Below are positions 1 through 6,073 of a stretch of 8,074 nucleotides of DNA, piece by piece. Made by a program: the position numbers and the translations under genes. The first letter of the stretch is position 1, and each line of letters opens with the position of its first letter. The DNA comes from Candidatus Moranbacteria bacterium RIFCSPHIGHO2_02_FULL_40_12b (GTDB lineage Bacteria > Patescibacteriota > Minisyncoccia > Moranbacterales > 2-12-FULL-40-10): positions 4,123 to 12,196 of the forward strand of contig MFRX01000005.1 of assembly GCA_001784725.1 (NCBI GenBank). The letters are read 5' to 3'. The notes beneath the pieces are model-generated. The model saw nothing but the letters and a program-made list of their open reading frames with translations. It was not told the origin of the DNA and did not search any database.

Positions 1-463
1 CCAATTTGGAAACGGGCGCGTCCTGAATTGTTTCCCTTATTTTCGTTTCTTTTTCCTTCTTCAGTTCAATATCTTCAAACTCATCCCCCTTGAAAGAACT
101 TATGACGTCCTCGACCGCTTTTTCCGCGCTGCTGTAATTTTTGATTATTTCACCAAAAATTTCCCCGGTGACGGAATAAATTTTGATGTTAAACTTCTCT
201 TTTTCGGCAATAAACCTCAAAGCATTAAGGCCGTTGATATCTTCCGGATTAACCATTGCCACCTTGATTTTTTTCCCCTTCCTCTCAAAAACCGCTATCT
301 TGTATCTGATCGCGACATTTTCCGGAATTATATTTAAAATTTCCTTGCTTACTTTCTGCGGTATTTTGGATAATCCAGGAACTTTCACTAATTTTTCATC
401 TCCAGCCCTTTTGTCATTTTCCTGTAAATTCACTTTTCTGCCATTGTTCTGGCTCACAGCCAT
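1..463 (-). CDS. pilB: Type IV pilus assembly ATPase PilB (GspE family), N-terminal part, cut by window edge
   Basis: Extension ATPase of the type IV pilus: a cytoplasmic hexamer that drives pilin polymerisation on the platform formed by PilM, PilN, PilO and PilC. Only the first 154 codons lie in the window, from ATG at 463 and open to base 1. Residues 29-115 match the first N-terminal (MshEN/GspE_N) domain: PGLSKIPQKV, then IIPENVAIRYKIAVF, then KIKVAMVNPEDINGLNAL. A charged linker follows, and the fragment ends in QDAPVSKL (148-154), the usual entry to the second N-domain in PilB/GspE proteins. Walker motifs would lie beyond the edge. The ATG follows GCGGGGACAAT, a weak GGGGA ribosome-binding candidate at the foot of a hairpin. 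It is the last visible gene of a minus-strand order pilM-pilN-pilO-pilB. PilT or GspE are family alternatives, but the position after pilO and the N-domain favour PilB. Confidence 0.88.
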   Translation of the reverse strand, partial: MAVSQNNGRKVNLQENDKRAGDEKLVKVPGLSKIPQKVSKEILNIIPENVAIRYKIAVFERKGKKIKVAMVNPEDINGLNALRFIAEKEKFNIKIYSVTGEIFGEIIKNYSSAEKAVEDVISSFKGDEFEDIELKKEKETKIRETIQDAPVSKL

Positions 464-465
464 AT

Positions 466-520
466 TGTCCCCGCGCCAATGCAAGCAGAACGTTTACCTA
501 TTAGCTGCCTGCGTGGCGCA
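466..520 (-). repeat. Imperfect hairpin element in the pilO-pilB gap, next to the pilB start
   Basis: The arms 473-488 (GCGCCAATGCAAGCAG) and 505-519 (CTGCCTGCGTGGCGC) pair almost fully around a 16-base loop. On the transcribed minus strand one irregularity is a G-U wobble, and one bulge with an adjacent A-C mismatch remains. The outer end at 466-480 is TTGTCCCCGCGCCAA, nearly the same as one end of the inverted repeat between pilN and pilO. Read on the minus strand, the hairpin ends in GGCGCGGGGACAAT and then the pilB ATG. There is no U-tract after it in the pilB direction, so it is not a usual terminator. It could be a translational control structure or a small mobile palindrome; both are inference. 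Confidence 0.6.
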
Positions 521-569
521 AAAAATAATGTTTTTATATTTTTATTGCTTTTGAAATTAATTTGGTTTT

Positions 570-1346
570 TTAAGGCGAATAAAAAGGATTTGGCCTTCCT
601 TTGGCGTCTACGACTATTCCCGGAACTATTTTCCCCCTCTCAGTTGTTTTATTTATTTCGTCAACGGCGCTGAAATCAAATTCGCTTCGCGAGAAAACCG
701 GATCATTGAACTCGCTCACGGAAGCTACGGGAGCCATATAATTAAACTTGATTCCGATGTCCGCTTTAAGAATAGCCGCTCCGCTATCAGAACCTGATTC
801 GCTTTCGCCCGCCTCGCTCCCGGATTCTCCCGCGGATACCTTCGATATTGACACGGATTCAACGCTATTCATCCGGCCGAATGAGAAAATGTAACCCAGA
901 TAATTTTTTATATTCTCGTAGGATCCCGCCATTGAAACAGAAGCCGGCGTTTCCGAAAGTTGGGGCATATTCATATTTTGCGCCTGGTCACCCCCGGGAT
1001 TTCCGCTAATCATTTTTACGGAAGATGCTTTTTGCACGCTTATATTGGAAGCCGCCAGCAGTGATTCGCCGGCTAAAAAATTCAGAAGATCAATAATTTT
1101 TTCCTGGCTCTCATGCTGCGGCAAATAACCCAGGATTATTTTCTCTTTTTCCGGCTGGGCATCAAGATTGGCGATCAAGTCGCTTACATTTTTTTCTTTT
1201 TCAATCAAATTCGCCAATTCCTTTTCCTTGTTTTCCATGTTTGCGTTGTTGCTTCTCATTTTACCGAACTCCGGCTTGATATACCAAATAAAAACAACTA
1301 CGCAGAGAACAAGAGCAAGTGGAAAAAATAATATCTTTAATTTCAT
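570..1346 (-). CDS. pilO: Type IV pilus inner-membrane platform protein PilO
   Basis: PilO pairs with PilN in the inner membrane and links the cytoplasmic PilM ring to the rest of the pilus machine. From ATG at 1346 it has 258 residues: a membrane segment at about 4-23, a charged coiled-coil stretch (about 30-62), then an extracytoplasmic domain. The end, GRPNPFYSP (250-258), is like the NPF-type tail often seen in divergent PilO proteins. Identity rests on the fold layout and on lying directly after pilM and pilN, since PilO sequences are poorly conserved. A Ser/Gly/Glu-rich run at 171-189 looks like a low-complexity surface loop. An in-frame TTG at 1367 would add seven residues (MAWGQKT), but a GGGGG stretch nine bases before the ATG favours 1346. 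Both the TTG and that GGGGG lie inside an inverted-repeat arm. The stop is TAA. Confidence 0.82.
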   Translation of the reverse strand: MKLKILFFPLALVLCVVVFIWYIKPEFGKMRSNNANMENKEKELANLIEKEKNVSDLIANLDAQPEKEKIILGYLPQHESQEKIIDLLNFLAGESLLAASNISVQKASSVKMISGNPGGDQAQNMNMPQLSETPASVSMAGSYENIKNYLGYIFSFGRMNSVESVSISKVSAGESGSEAGESESGSDSGAAILKADIGIKFNYMAPVASVSEFNDPVFSRSEFDFSAVDEINKTTERGKIVPGIVVDAKGRPNPFYSP

Positions 1347-1351
1347 TGTTT

Positions 1352-1455
1352 TTTGCCCCCACGCCAATTCCAGTAAAAGTTCTGAAAAAAAATAAATCTG
1401 CCAGGCATTTTTGTTTTGCGGTTATCGCTTTTTCTGGAATTAGTGCGGGGACAAA
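1352..1455 (-). repeat. Inverted repeat with 22-base arms in the pilN-pilO gap, covering the pilO ribosome-binding region
   Basis: Arms 1352-1373 and 1434-1455 are near-perfect reverse complements around a loop of 60 bases. The outer ends read TTTGCCCCCACGCCAATTCC (left arm) and AGTGCGGGGACAAA (right arm). In minus-strand RNA, which is the pilus transcript, three of the four non-identical positions become G-U wobbles and only one C-A mismatch remains. This suggests the RNA stem is maintained. The GGGGG used as the likely pilO ribosome-binding site and the alternative TTG start are both inside the stem. The left end shares the pattern TTGYCCCCRCGCCAAT with the element before pilB. Confidence 0.72.
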
Positions 1456-1463
1456 TTAAAAAA

Positions 1464-2012
1464 TTATTCCGGACCTGAATAAGTAATTGCCGCTGTGATT
1501 GAAAAACTAACTGTTTTTTCTCCTTTATTCATAGAGTTGAGCGCGACATTGGCGAGATAATTGGAATCATTCAGGGCGACAAGCTGCCTGGCTACGGTTT
1601 TATATCCGCCAGCGGAAGTCGCGCTAAAGGTGATTTCTTTTTTATCATTATCGCACTTAAAGGTATCCACTGCCACTTCAGGCAATATCAGTTTTTCAAC
1701 TGGAACAAAACAATTGCCGGGATTGCTGTTATTAAATCCGCTTACATGCGCGCTTATCTTATCCAAACGGTTTTGAAAGTCAGCCACTCTGGCGGCATTC
1801 TGGCTTTTTAATAGAGTAGTTTTATCATTAATCTGATCGCTTATTTCGGTCATCTTTTTTTCCAGCAGTCCGTTATAAAACATCAGCCCCGCCCAGACGA
1901 GAATGGTAAGGAAAATCATTCCCACGGATATATAAAATCCTTTATCGAATATCTTTAATTTAACTTTATCCGATTCATCCCGCGATAACTGAGATAAATT
2001 TATATTTGGCAT
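1464..2012 (-). CDS. pilN: Type IV pilus platform protein PilN
   Basis: PilN is a single-pass inner-membrane protein. Its short cytoplasmic tail docks in a groove of PilM, and its outer part dimerises with PilO. The 182-residue product shows this layout: INLSQL at residues 4-9, corresponding to the conserved INLLP-type PilM-binding motif; a membrane segment at about 26-47; a heptad-like helix at about 50-92; and a mixed alpha/beta end domain. Two cysteines (101 and 120) lie in the outer part and could form a disulfide; that is inference. The ATG at 2012 has no clear Shine-Dalgarno. It follows pilM by 97 bases, a gap holding a strong extended -10 promoter, so pilN-pilO-pilB may also be transcribed apart from pilM. 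Length and order agree with a usual PilN. Confidence 0.87.
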   Translation of the reverse strand: MPNINLSQLSRDESDKVKLKIFDKGFYISVGMIFLTILVWAGLMFYNGLLEKKMTEISDQINDKTTLLKSQNAARVADFQNRLDKISAHVSGFNNSNPGNCFVPVEKLILPEVAVDTFKCDNDKKEITFSATSAGGYKTVARQLVALNDSNYLANVALNSMNKGEKTVSFSITAAITYSGPE

Positions 2013-2049
2013 ATGTTTAAGGAAATATTTTACCGGTTTTATGTTTTAT

Positions 2050-2078
2050 ATTATACCATATTTTATTTCAGACATCCA
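2050..2078 (-). promoter_or_regulatory. Candidate internal promoter for pilN (extended -10)
   Basis: Read on the minus strand, TGGTATAAT gives a perfect TATAAT (2055 to 2050) with an upstream TGN extension. A weak -35-like TGGATG lies 17 bases further up (2078 to 2073). The predicted start near 2043 would give a leader of about 30 bases before the pilN ATG. A short CGGC/GCCG hairpin lies upstream, just after the pilM stop. Judged from sequence only. Confidence 0.5.
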
Positions 2079-2110
2079 GCTACGGCGCAACAGCCGCTTA
2101 TCCGCTTATT

Positions 2111-3190
2111 TTATTTGCTCTTCTGCTCCTCGATGCCTCTCAGCGCCAGTCCGACCGCGACGGAAAAAGAGGGACCCAGTTTCTCTATTTTACTTTTTAG
2201 TTTTTCATCAAAAACAATCTTTTTCCACGGATTTCCAATGACGGCCCTGATTCCCAACGTGTTTGAAATATATCCGGCCAGGCCCTTCATATTCGCGGAG
2301 CCGCCGGATATTATTATCCCGTCAATTTTCCCGCTGCTGGAATTTTCCGATTTCCTTGACTCCAAAATGCGCCTTATTTCATCTATGATTAGTTCCAGCG
2401 AATAAATAACGACCCCTGATTCTTTGCTGTTAATCAGATCCTTTTGCTGTTTTTTCATGTCTTCCGCTTTTTCCCAAGACACATTAAAGCTTTCCGCCAC
2501 GGATTTGGTAATGTCGTTTCCCCCGGTATCAATATTTCTGCTTATCTTTATGACGCCTTTTTCCACGAGAATAACATTGCAGGCGCGAAATCCTATGTCA
2601 ATTATCAAATAAGTTCCCGCGTCGTCACCGATCAGCGATCTGACAATGGAGAATGTTTCGAGCTCGGCGGCTCTCACGTTTATTTTTACCGCCTTCATTA
2701 TTTTTTCATATCTTGATATTTCTTCCTTCATTGCCGCGACCAAAAGAATCTTAACCCTTTTCCCGCTGCCGGCGGGAGAATTATCGGCCTCGGACTTGAT
2801 GATATCCCAACTCGCGATAACTTCTTCCTCTGAAGCCGGAATGTATTTGTGCGCTTCAAACTTTATCGCCTGTTCCAGTTCATTTTTTTCCATGTAAGGA
2901 AGTTCAAAAATCGTTATCAGCCCCGTGTAGGCGGGAACTGAAATATAAGCGGAGCCGGAAACGGGTTTCATTTTTTTTATTATTTTTTCCAGAGAAATCT
3001 TCATTAATTCATCCCTCGTTATTTCATCTGCTTTCTGATCGGATGAAACCACATTAAAACAAGCCCAGCTGTAATTTTCGAGACAGGGTTTTTGGTTTCT
3101 TATTGATAATTCCGCGACTTTAATGGAAGAAGTGCCAAAATCCACTCCTAAAAAATGTTTTCTTCCGAACCTTCTGAATATATTGAACAT
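2111..3190 (-). CDS. pilM: Type IV pilus assembly protein PilM, actin-like ATPase
   Basis: Cytoplasmic protein of the actin/FtsA-like fold that binds the PilN tail and forms the inner ring of the pilus base. The product has 359 residues, a normal length for PilM. The phosphate-1 loop is GVDFGTSSIKVAEL (15-28). The stretch QAIKFEAHKYIP (107-118) is typical of PilM subdomain 1C. The phosphate-2 segment is IDIGFRACNV (197-206), followed by GGNDIT (223-228). The adenosine motif is IIISGGSANMKGL (292-304), and SFSVAVGLAL (341-350) is the usual last helix. The ATG at 3190 has no evident Shine-Dalgarno. It heads the pilus operon and is divergent from clpC. Its likely leader of about 160 bases contains a 91-bp inverted repeat. 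Confidence 0.93.
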   Translation of the reverse strand: MFNIFRRFGRKHFLGVDFGTSSIKVAELSIRNQKPCLENYSWACFNVVSSDQKADEITRDELMKISLEKIIKKMKPVSGSAYISVPAYTGLITIFELPYMEKNELEQAIKFEAHKYIPASEEEVIASWDIIKSEADNSPAGSGKRVKILLVAAMKEEISRYEKIMKAVKINVRAAELETFSIVRSLIGDDAGTYLIIDIGFRACNVILVEKGVIKISRNIDTGGNDITKSVAESFNVSWEKAEDMKKQQKDLINSKESGVVIYSLELIIDEIRRILESRKSENSSSGKIDGIIISGGSANMKGLAGYISNTLGIRAVIGNPWKKIVFDEKLKSKIEKLGPSFSVAVGLALRGIEEQKSK

Positions 3191-3238
3191 TTTATTTTTG
3201 TTTTATCATTAAAAGGCAAGGGCTTTCAGTCGCTGTTT

Positions 3239-3329
3239 TAGGGTTTACGCGTTTGCTTCTTTAGACATCCGATGTCTCGCGACCGCAATAACCGAAAGAC
3301 ATCGGATGTCCGCAAACGCGTAAATCCTA
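3239..3329. repeat. 91-bp inverted repeat with nested palindromes in the pilM leader
   Basis: The outer 18-base arms lie at 3239-3256 and 3312-3329, pattern TAGGRTTTACGCGTTTGC, with one difference between them. Inside, GACATCCGATGTC (3264-3276) and GACATCGGATGTC (3298-3310) are each nearly self-palindromic and are also exact reverse complements of each other. The region can therefore fold as one long interrupted stem or as two small hairpins within an outer stem. The 21-base centre (3277-3297) is unpaired in the long form. Its place downstream of the candidate pilM promoter means it would be transcribed in the leader. It could be a palindromic repeat element or a control structure; no known riboswitch was recognised. 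Confidence 0.75.
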
Positions 3330-3358
3330 TGTTCAACAACCGTTTAGATTCTGGAATT

Positions 3359-3387
3359 ATTATAACATAAAAAAGTTAATAAGTTAA
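3359..3387 (-). promoter_or_regulatory. Candidate pilM operon promoter
   Basis: On the minus strand TGTTATAAT is an extended -10 with perfect TATAAT (3364 to 3359). TTAACT (3387 to 3382) sits at a 17-base spacing as a weak -35. The predicted start near 3352 gives a leader of about 160 bases that includes the long inverted repeat. No other good -10 lies closer to the pilM ATG. Confidence 0.5.
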
Positions 3388-3393
3388 CAATTG

Positions 3394-3432
3394 ACCCGGT
3401 AGTAGTCCGCCTTAGGCGGATCACTACCGGGT
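3394..3432. repeat. Strong hairpin abutting the clpC promoter
   Basis: The arms 3394-3411 and 3415-3432 pair over 18 positions with two adjacent mismatches and a TTA loop. The core is CCGCCTTAGGCGG. The last base of the right arm is the first T of the -35 TTGACA used by the candidate clpC promoter. No U-tract follows in either direction, so it is not a standard terminator. It may be an inserted palindrome or a protein-binding site between the two divergent promoters. Confidence 0.65.
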
Positions 3433-3464
3433 TGACATTACTCCGCAATCAAATAAAATATAAT
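3432..3464 (+). promoter_or_regulatory. Candidate clpC promoter
   Basis: A consensus -35 TTGACA lies at 3432-3437. With a 16-base spacer the -10 is TAAAAT (3454-3459); a perfect TATAAT (3459-3464) overlaps it but at an over-long 21 bases. The transcript would begin around 3466-3471, leaving a leader of only about 20 bases with a 12-base palindrome, CTTAATATTAAG (3472-3483). No CIRCE or CtsR operator was recognised. Confidence 0.5.
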
Positions 3465-3488
3465 TAAATGGCTTAATATTAAGTTTCT

Positions 3489-5990
3489 ATGATCGACCCT
3501 GAAATAATTCAAAAACTCACGTCTAATGCCAGAAAAAGCATTAAAGAGGCGGAAGAAATAGCGGCTTTTTATAGTTCCAGGACAGTGAATCCCGTCCATC
3601 TTTTATATGCCATTTTCCTTCAACGGGGAAGTTTGGGAAATAATATCCTAAAAAACATCAACCTTAAGGAGGACTTGATTATTAAAAACATGCTTTCGGA
3701 AGATGGCGCCACTATCCGTTACGATAAAAAAAATGACGCCCATGCGAAAAATAACAATCCCCAACTCTCAAGAAATCTCAGAGATATTATCATCCGTTCC
3801 TTCCGCCTAGCCAGCACTTTTCACTATCCCTACGTTGGAACTGAGCATTTGATATACTCCCTTCTTGAATCGGATGACAGCGGCGTTAAAAGCATAACGC
3901 AAGAGCTCAAGCCGAAAAAAAATATAATAAACTTCCCTTTTAGTTCAATGTCGGAAAACGACCCTTTTTCCAATTTTTCAAAATTATTCAATTTTCCGGA
4001 AATAACGCTAACGAAGAAAAAAACCGGCAAGTCATCGGCTACTCCTTATCTTGACCAGTTTTGCCTTGACTTAATGAAGGATGCGCGGGAAAGGCAGGAG
4101 ATTGTCATCGGGCGAGAAATGGAAATTGAAAGGATAGCCAATATCCTGGGAAGAAAGAACAAAAACAATCCCGTGCTTATCGGTGAACCCGGAGTGGGAA
4201 AAACGGCAATCGTGATGGGCTTGGCGCAAAAAATAAATTCCGGCGATGTCGTTCCGGTTCTTCAAAATAAGCGGCTTCTCCAGCTGGATATGGCTTTAGT
4301 CGTCGCCGGAACAAGTTATCGGGGAGAATTTGAGGCCCGCCTCAAAGAAATTATCAGGGAAGCGGCAATTAATAAGGATATAGTTTTATTTATAGATGAA
4401 ATTCACAGCATCGTCGGAGCTGGCAATGCCAATGGCGGACTGGACGCCGCTAATATACTTAAGCCGGCTCTGTCCCGGGGAGATATTCAATGCATTGGAG
4501 CCACCACATTGGAAGAATACAAGAAATATATTGAAAAAGACCCGGCACTTGAGCGGCGCCTGCAGCCGATAAAAGTCAATGAGCCCGATATTAAGGAAGC
4601 AATAAAGATAGTCGAAGGAATAAAGGAGGGCTATGAAAAATTCCATAACTTGAAAATATCATCGGAATCAATACGACTCGCTGTTGAATTGAGCGTGAAA
4701 TATATGCCAGACCGGTTCCTGCCTGATAAGGCGATAGATATTATGGACGAAACGGCGTCGTATGTCCGGAATAAAAACAAGATTACCGATTTTATGCGCG
4801 AAATAAAAAAACTGAGCAAAGAGTTGGATTATTTGCAGGACAACAAAAATAATTTGGTCAACAGTGAAAAATATGAAGACGCGATAAAACTGCGCGAAAG
4901 CGAGAAAGAAATACGGGACCAGATTGAAAAATTGAGAAAAAAGCAGCGGGAAGCGGAACAAAAGAAAAAAGTTATAATTTCAACCAATGACCTTTTTAAG
5001 ACAGTTTCGCAGATATCAGGCATTCCCCTGTCAAAACTGGCTGGAAAAAAAGACGAAAAAATAAAAAACTTGGAAAAAAATTTAAATGCCCAAATAATCG
5101 GACAAAAAGAAGCAATAAAACAATTAACCAACACTATTTACCGTAACCAAAGCGGAATCTCCAGTTTTGACCGTCCGCTTGGGTCTTTTATGCTGCTCGG
5201 GCCAACCGGGGTGGGAAAGACGCTCACTGCCAAGGTCTTAGCGAGAACTTTCTACGAGAACCCCAAAGCGCTGATCCGCATCGATATGAGCGAATTTATG
5301 GAACGGCATAATGTTTCCAAACTTATCGGGGCGCCGGCCGGCTATGTCGGATATGGAGAAGGAGGAAAACTTACCGAAACCGTGCGCCGCCAGCCGTATA
5401 GCGTCGTTCTTTTTGATGAAATTGAAAAAGCCCATCCGGATGTTTTTAACATATTGCTTCAGGTTCTTGAGGAGGGAGTCCTTACTGATGCGGAAGGAAA
5501 AACCATAAATTTCAAAGAAACAATAATTATCCTCACTTCAAACATGGGAACGGAGGATTTTACGAATTCGGCGAGAATTGGATTTGAAACAGGCAAAAAA
5601 AATACCGGCTTAAAGTCCGAATTTGAATCGGTAAAAAGCCAGGTGCTGGAAAAATTAAGAAAGAATATGAGGCCTGAAATCATAAACCGGATTGACTATA
5701 TCGCCGTCTTTAATCCTTTGAGAGAGAAAGAGATAGAAAAAATAACGGCCATGGAAATAAGAAAGCTTGAGCGGCGCCTGAAAGAGAAAAAAATAATTTT
5801 TCACTGCTCCCCGCCCGTAATAAAATTCTTGGCGAAAAAAAACATCGCTTTTGACCAAGGCGCGCGGCTGGTGCGAAAAAATATCCAGGAACTGGTTGAG
5901 AATGAAATAGCGAAGATGATAGTCAATGGAAAAGTTCAGAATAATAAAATTTCTTTAGATATTAAAAAGGGAAAAATAAAACTTTTTTAG
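3489..5990 (+). CDS. clpC: ATP-dependent Clp protease ATP-binding subunit ClpC
   Basis: Hsp100 unfoldase that threads substrates into the ClpP chamber in the cytoplasm. Of 833 residues, the first 140 or so form the two-repeat Clp N-domain, with NPVHLL and GTEHLI marking the repeats. The first AAA+ module has Walker A GEPGVGKT (232-239), pore loop GTSYRGEFEARL around Tyr277 and Walker B with Asp303-Glu304. The short middle region carries a UVR-like motif, NSEKYEDAIKLRE (458-470), which separates ClpC from ClpB, whose middle domain is much longer. The second AAA+ module has Walker A GPTGVGKT (571-578), pore segment GYVGYGEGG, Walker B Asp643-Glu644 and sensor-region PEIINRID. IGF at 697-699 is the ClpP-docking loop, so a proteolytic partner is expected elsewhere. 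ATG at 3489 lacks a Shine-Dalgarno. A charged linker of about 50 residues joins the N-domain to the first module. Stop TAG. Confidence 0.95.
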   Translation: MIDPEIIQKLTSNARKSIKEAEEIAAFYSSRTVNPVHLLYAIFLQRGSLGNNILKNINLKEDLIIKNMLSEDGATIRYDKKNDAHAKNNNPQLSRNLRDIIIRSFRLASTFHYPYVGTEHLIYSLLESDDSGVKSITQELKPKKNIINFPFSSMSENDPFSNFSKLFNFPEITLTKKKTGKSSATPYLDQFCLDLMKDARERQEIVIGREMEIERIANILGRKNKNNPVLIGEPGVGKTAIVMGLAQKINSGDVVPVLQNKRLLQLDMALVVAGTSYRGEFEARLKEIIREAAINKDIVLFIDEIHSIVGAGNANGGLDAANILKPALSRGDIQCIGATTLEEYKKYIEKDPALERRLQPIKVNEPDIKEAIKIVEGIKEGYEKFHNLKISSESIRLAVELSVKYMPDRFLPDKAIDIMDETASYVRNKNKITDFMREIKKLSKELDYLQDNKNNLVNSEKYEDAIKLRESEKEIRDQIEKLRKKQREAEQKKKVIISTNDLFKTVSQISGIPLSKLAGKKDEKIKNLEKNLNAQIIGQKEAIKQLTNTIYRNQSGISSFDRPLGSFMLLGPTGVGKTLTAKVLARTFYENPKALIRIDMSEFMERHNVSKLIGAPAGYVGYGEGGKLTETVRRQPYSVVLFDEIEKAHPDVFNILLQVLEEGVLTDAEGKTINFKETIIILTSNMGTEDFTNSARIGFETGKKNTGLKSEFESVKSQVLEKLRKNMRPEIINRIDYIAVFNPLREKEIEKITAMEIRKLERRLKEKKIIFHCSPPVIKFLAKKNIAFDQGARLVRKNIQELVENEIAKMIVNGKVQNNKISLDIKKGKIKLF

Positions 5991-6073
5991 CAATTTTAAA
6001 TTGCCAAATATTTAAATATTTAAAATTTAGACATTTTAATTTCATTTTAAATTTAAAATTAAAAATTTAAAAT
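5991..6073. other. A/T-only spacer with nested palindromes between clpC and comF
   Basis: Directly after the clpC stop is CAATTTTAAATTG (5991-6003). Two perfect 16-base palindromes follow: AAATATTTAAATATTT (6006-6021) and ATTTTAAATTTAAAAT (6044-6059). The rest is almost wholly A and T. No GC-rich stem or terminator is visible, so clpC and comF are probably co-transcribed. No Shine-Dalgarno precedes comF. The palindromy may be only a result of extreme A/T content. Confidence 0.5.

Noticed and set aside
466..520. Integron attC site
   Set aside because: No GTTRRRY or RYYYAAC core at the ends and no integrase gene in view.
183..554. Plus-strand open frame of 123 codons
   Set aside because: It is antisense to pilB, whose minus-strand frame gives a clear GspE-type N-domain; the plus-strand product has no family-like features.
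3239..3432. CRISPR array
   Set aside because: The repeats are inverted, only two copies each, with no regular spacers and no cas gene.
3432..3488. CIRCE (HrcA) or CtsR operator before clpC
   Set aside because: Neither TTAGCACTC/GAGTGCTAA nor tandem GGTCAAA sites are present.
3489..5990. ClpB disaggregase instead of ClpC
   Set aside because: The middle domain is short with a UVR-like motif, and an IGF ClpP-docking loop is present.
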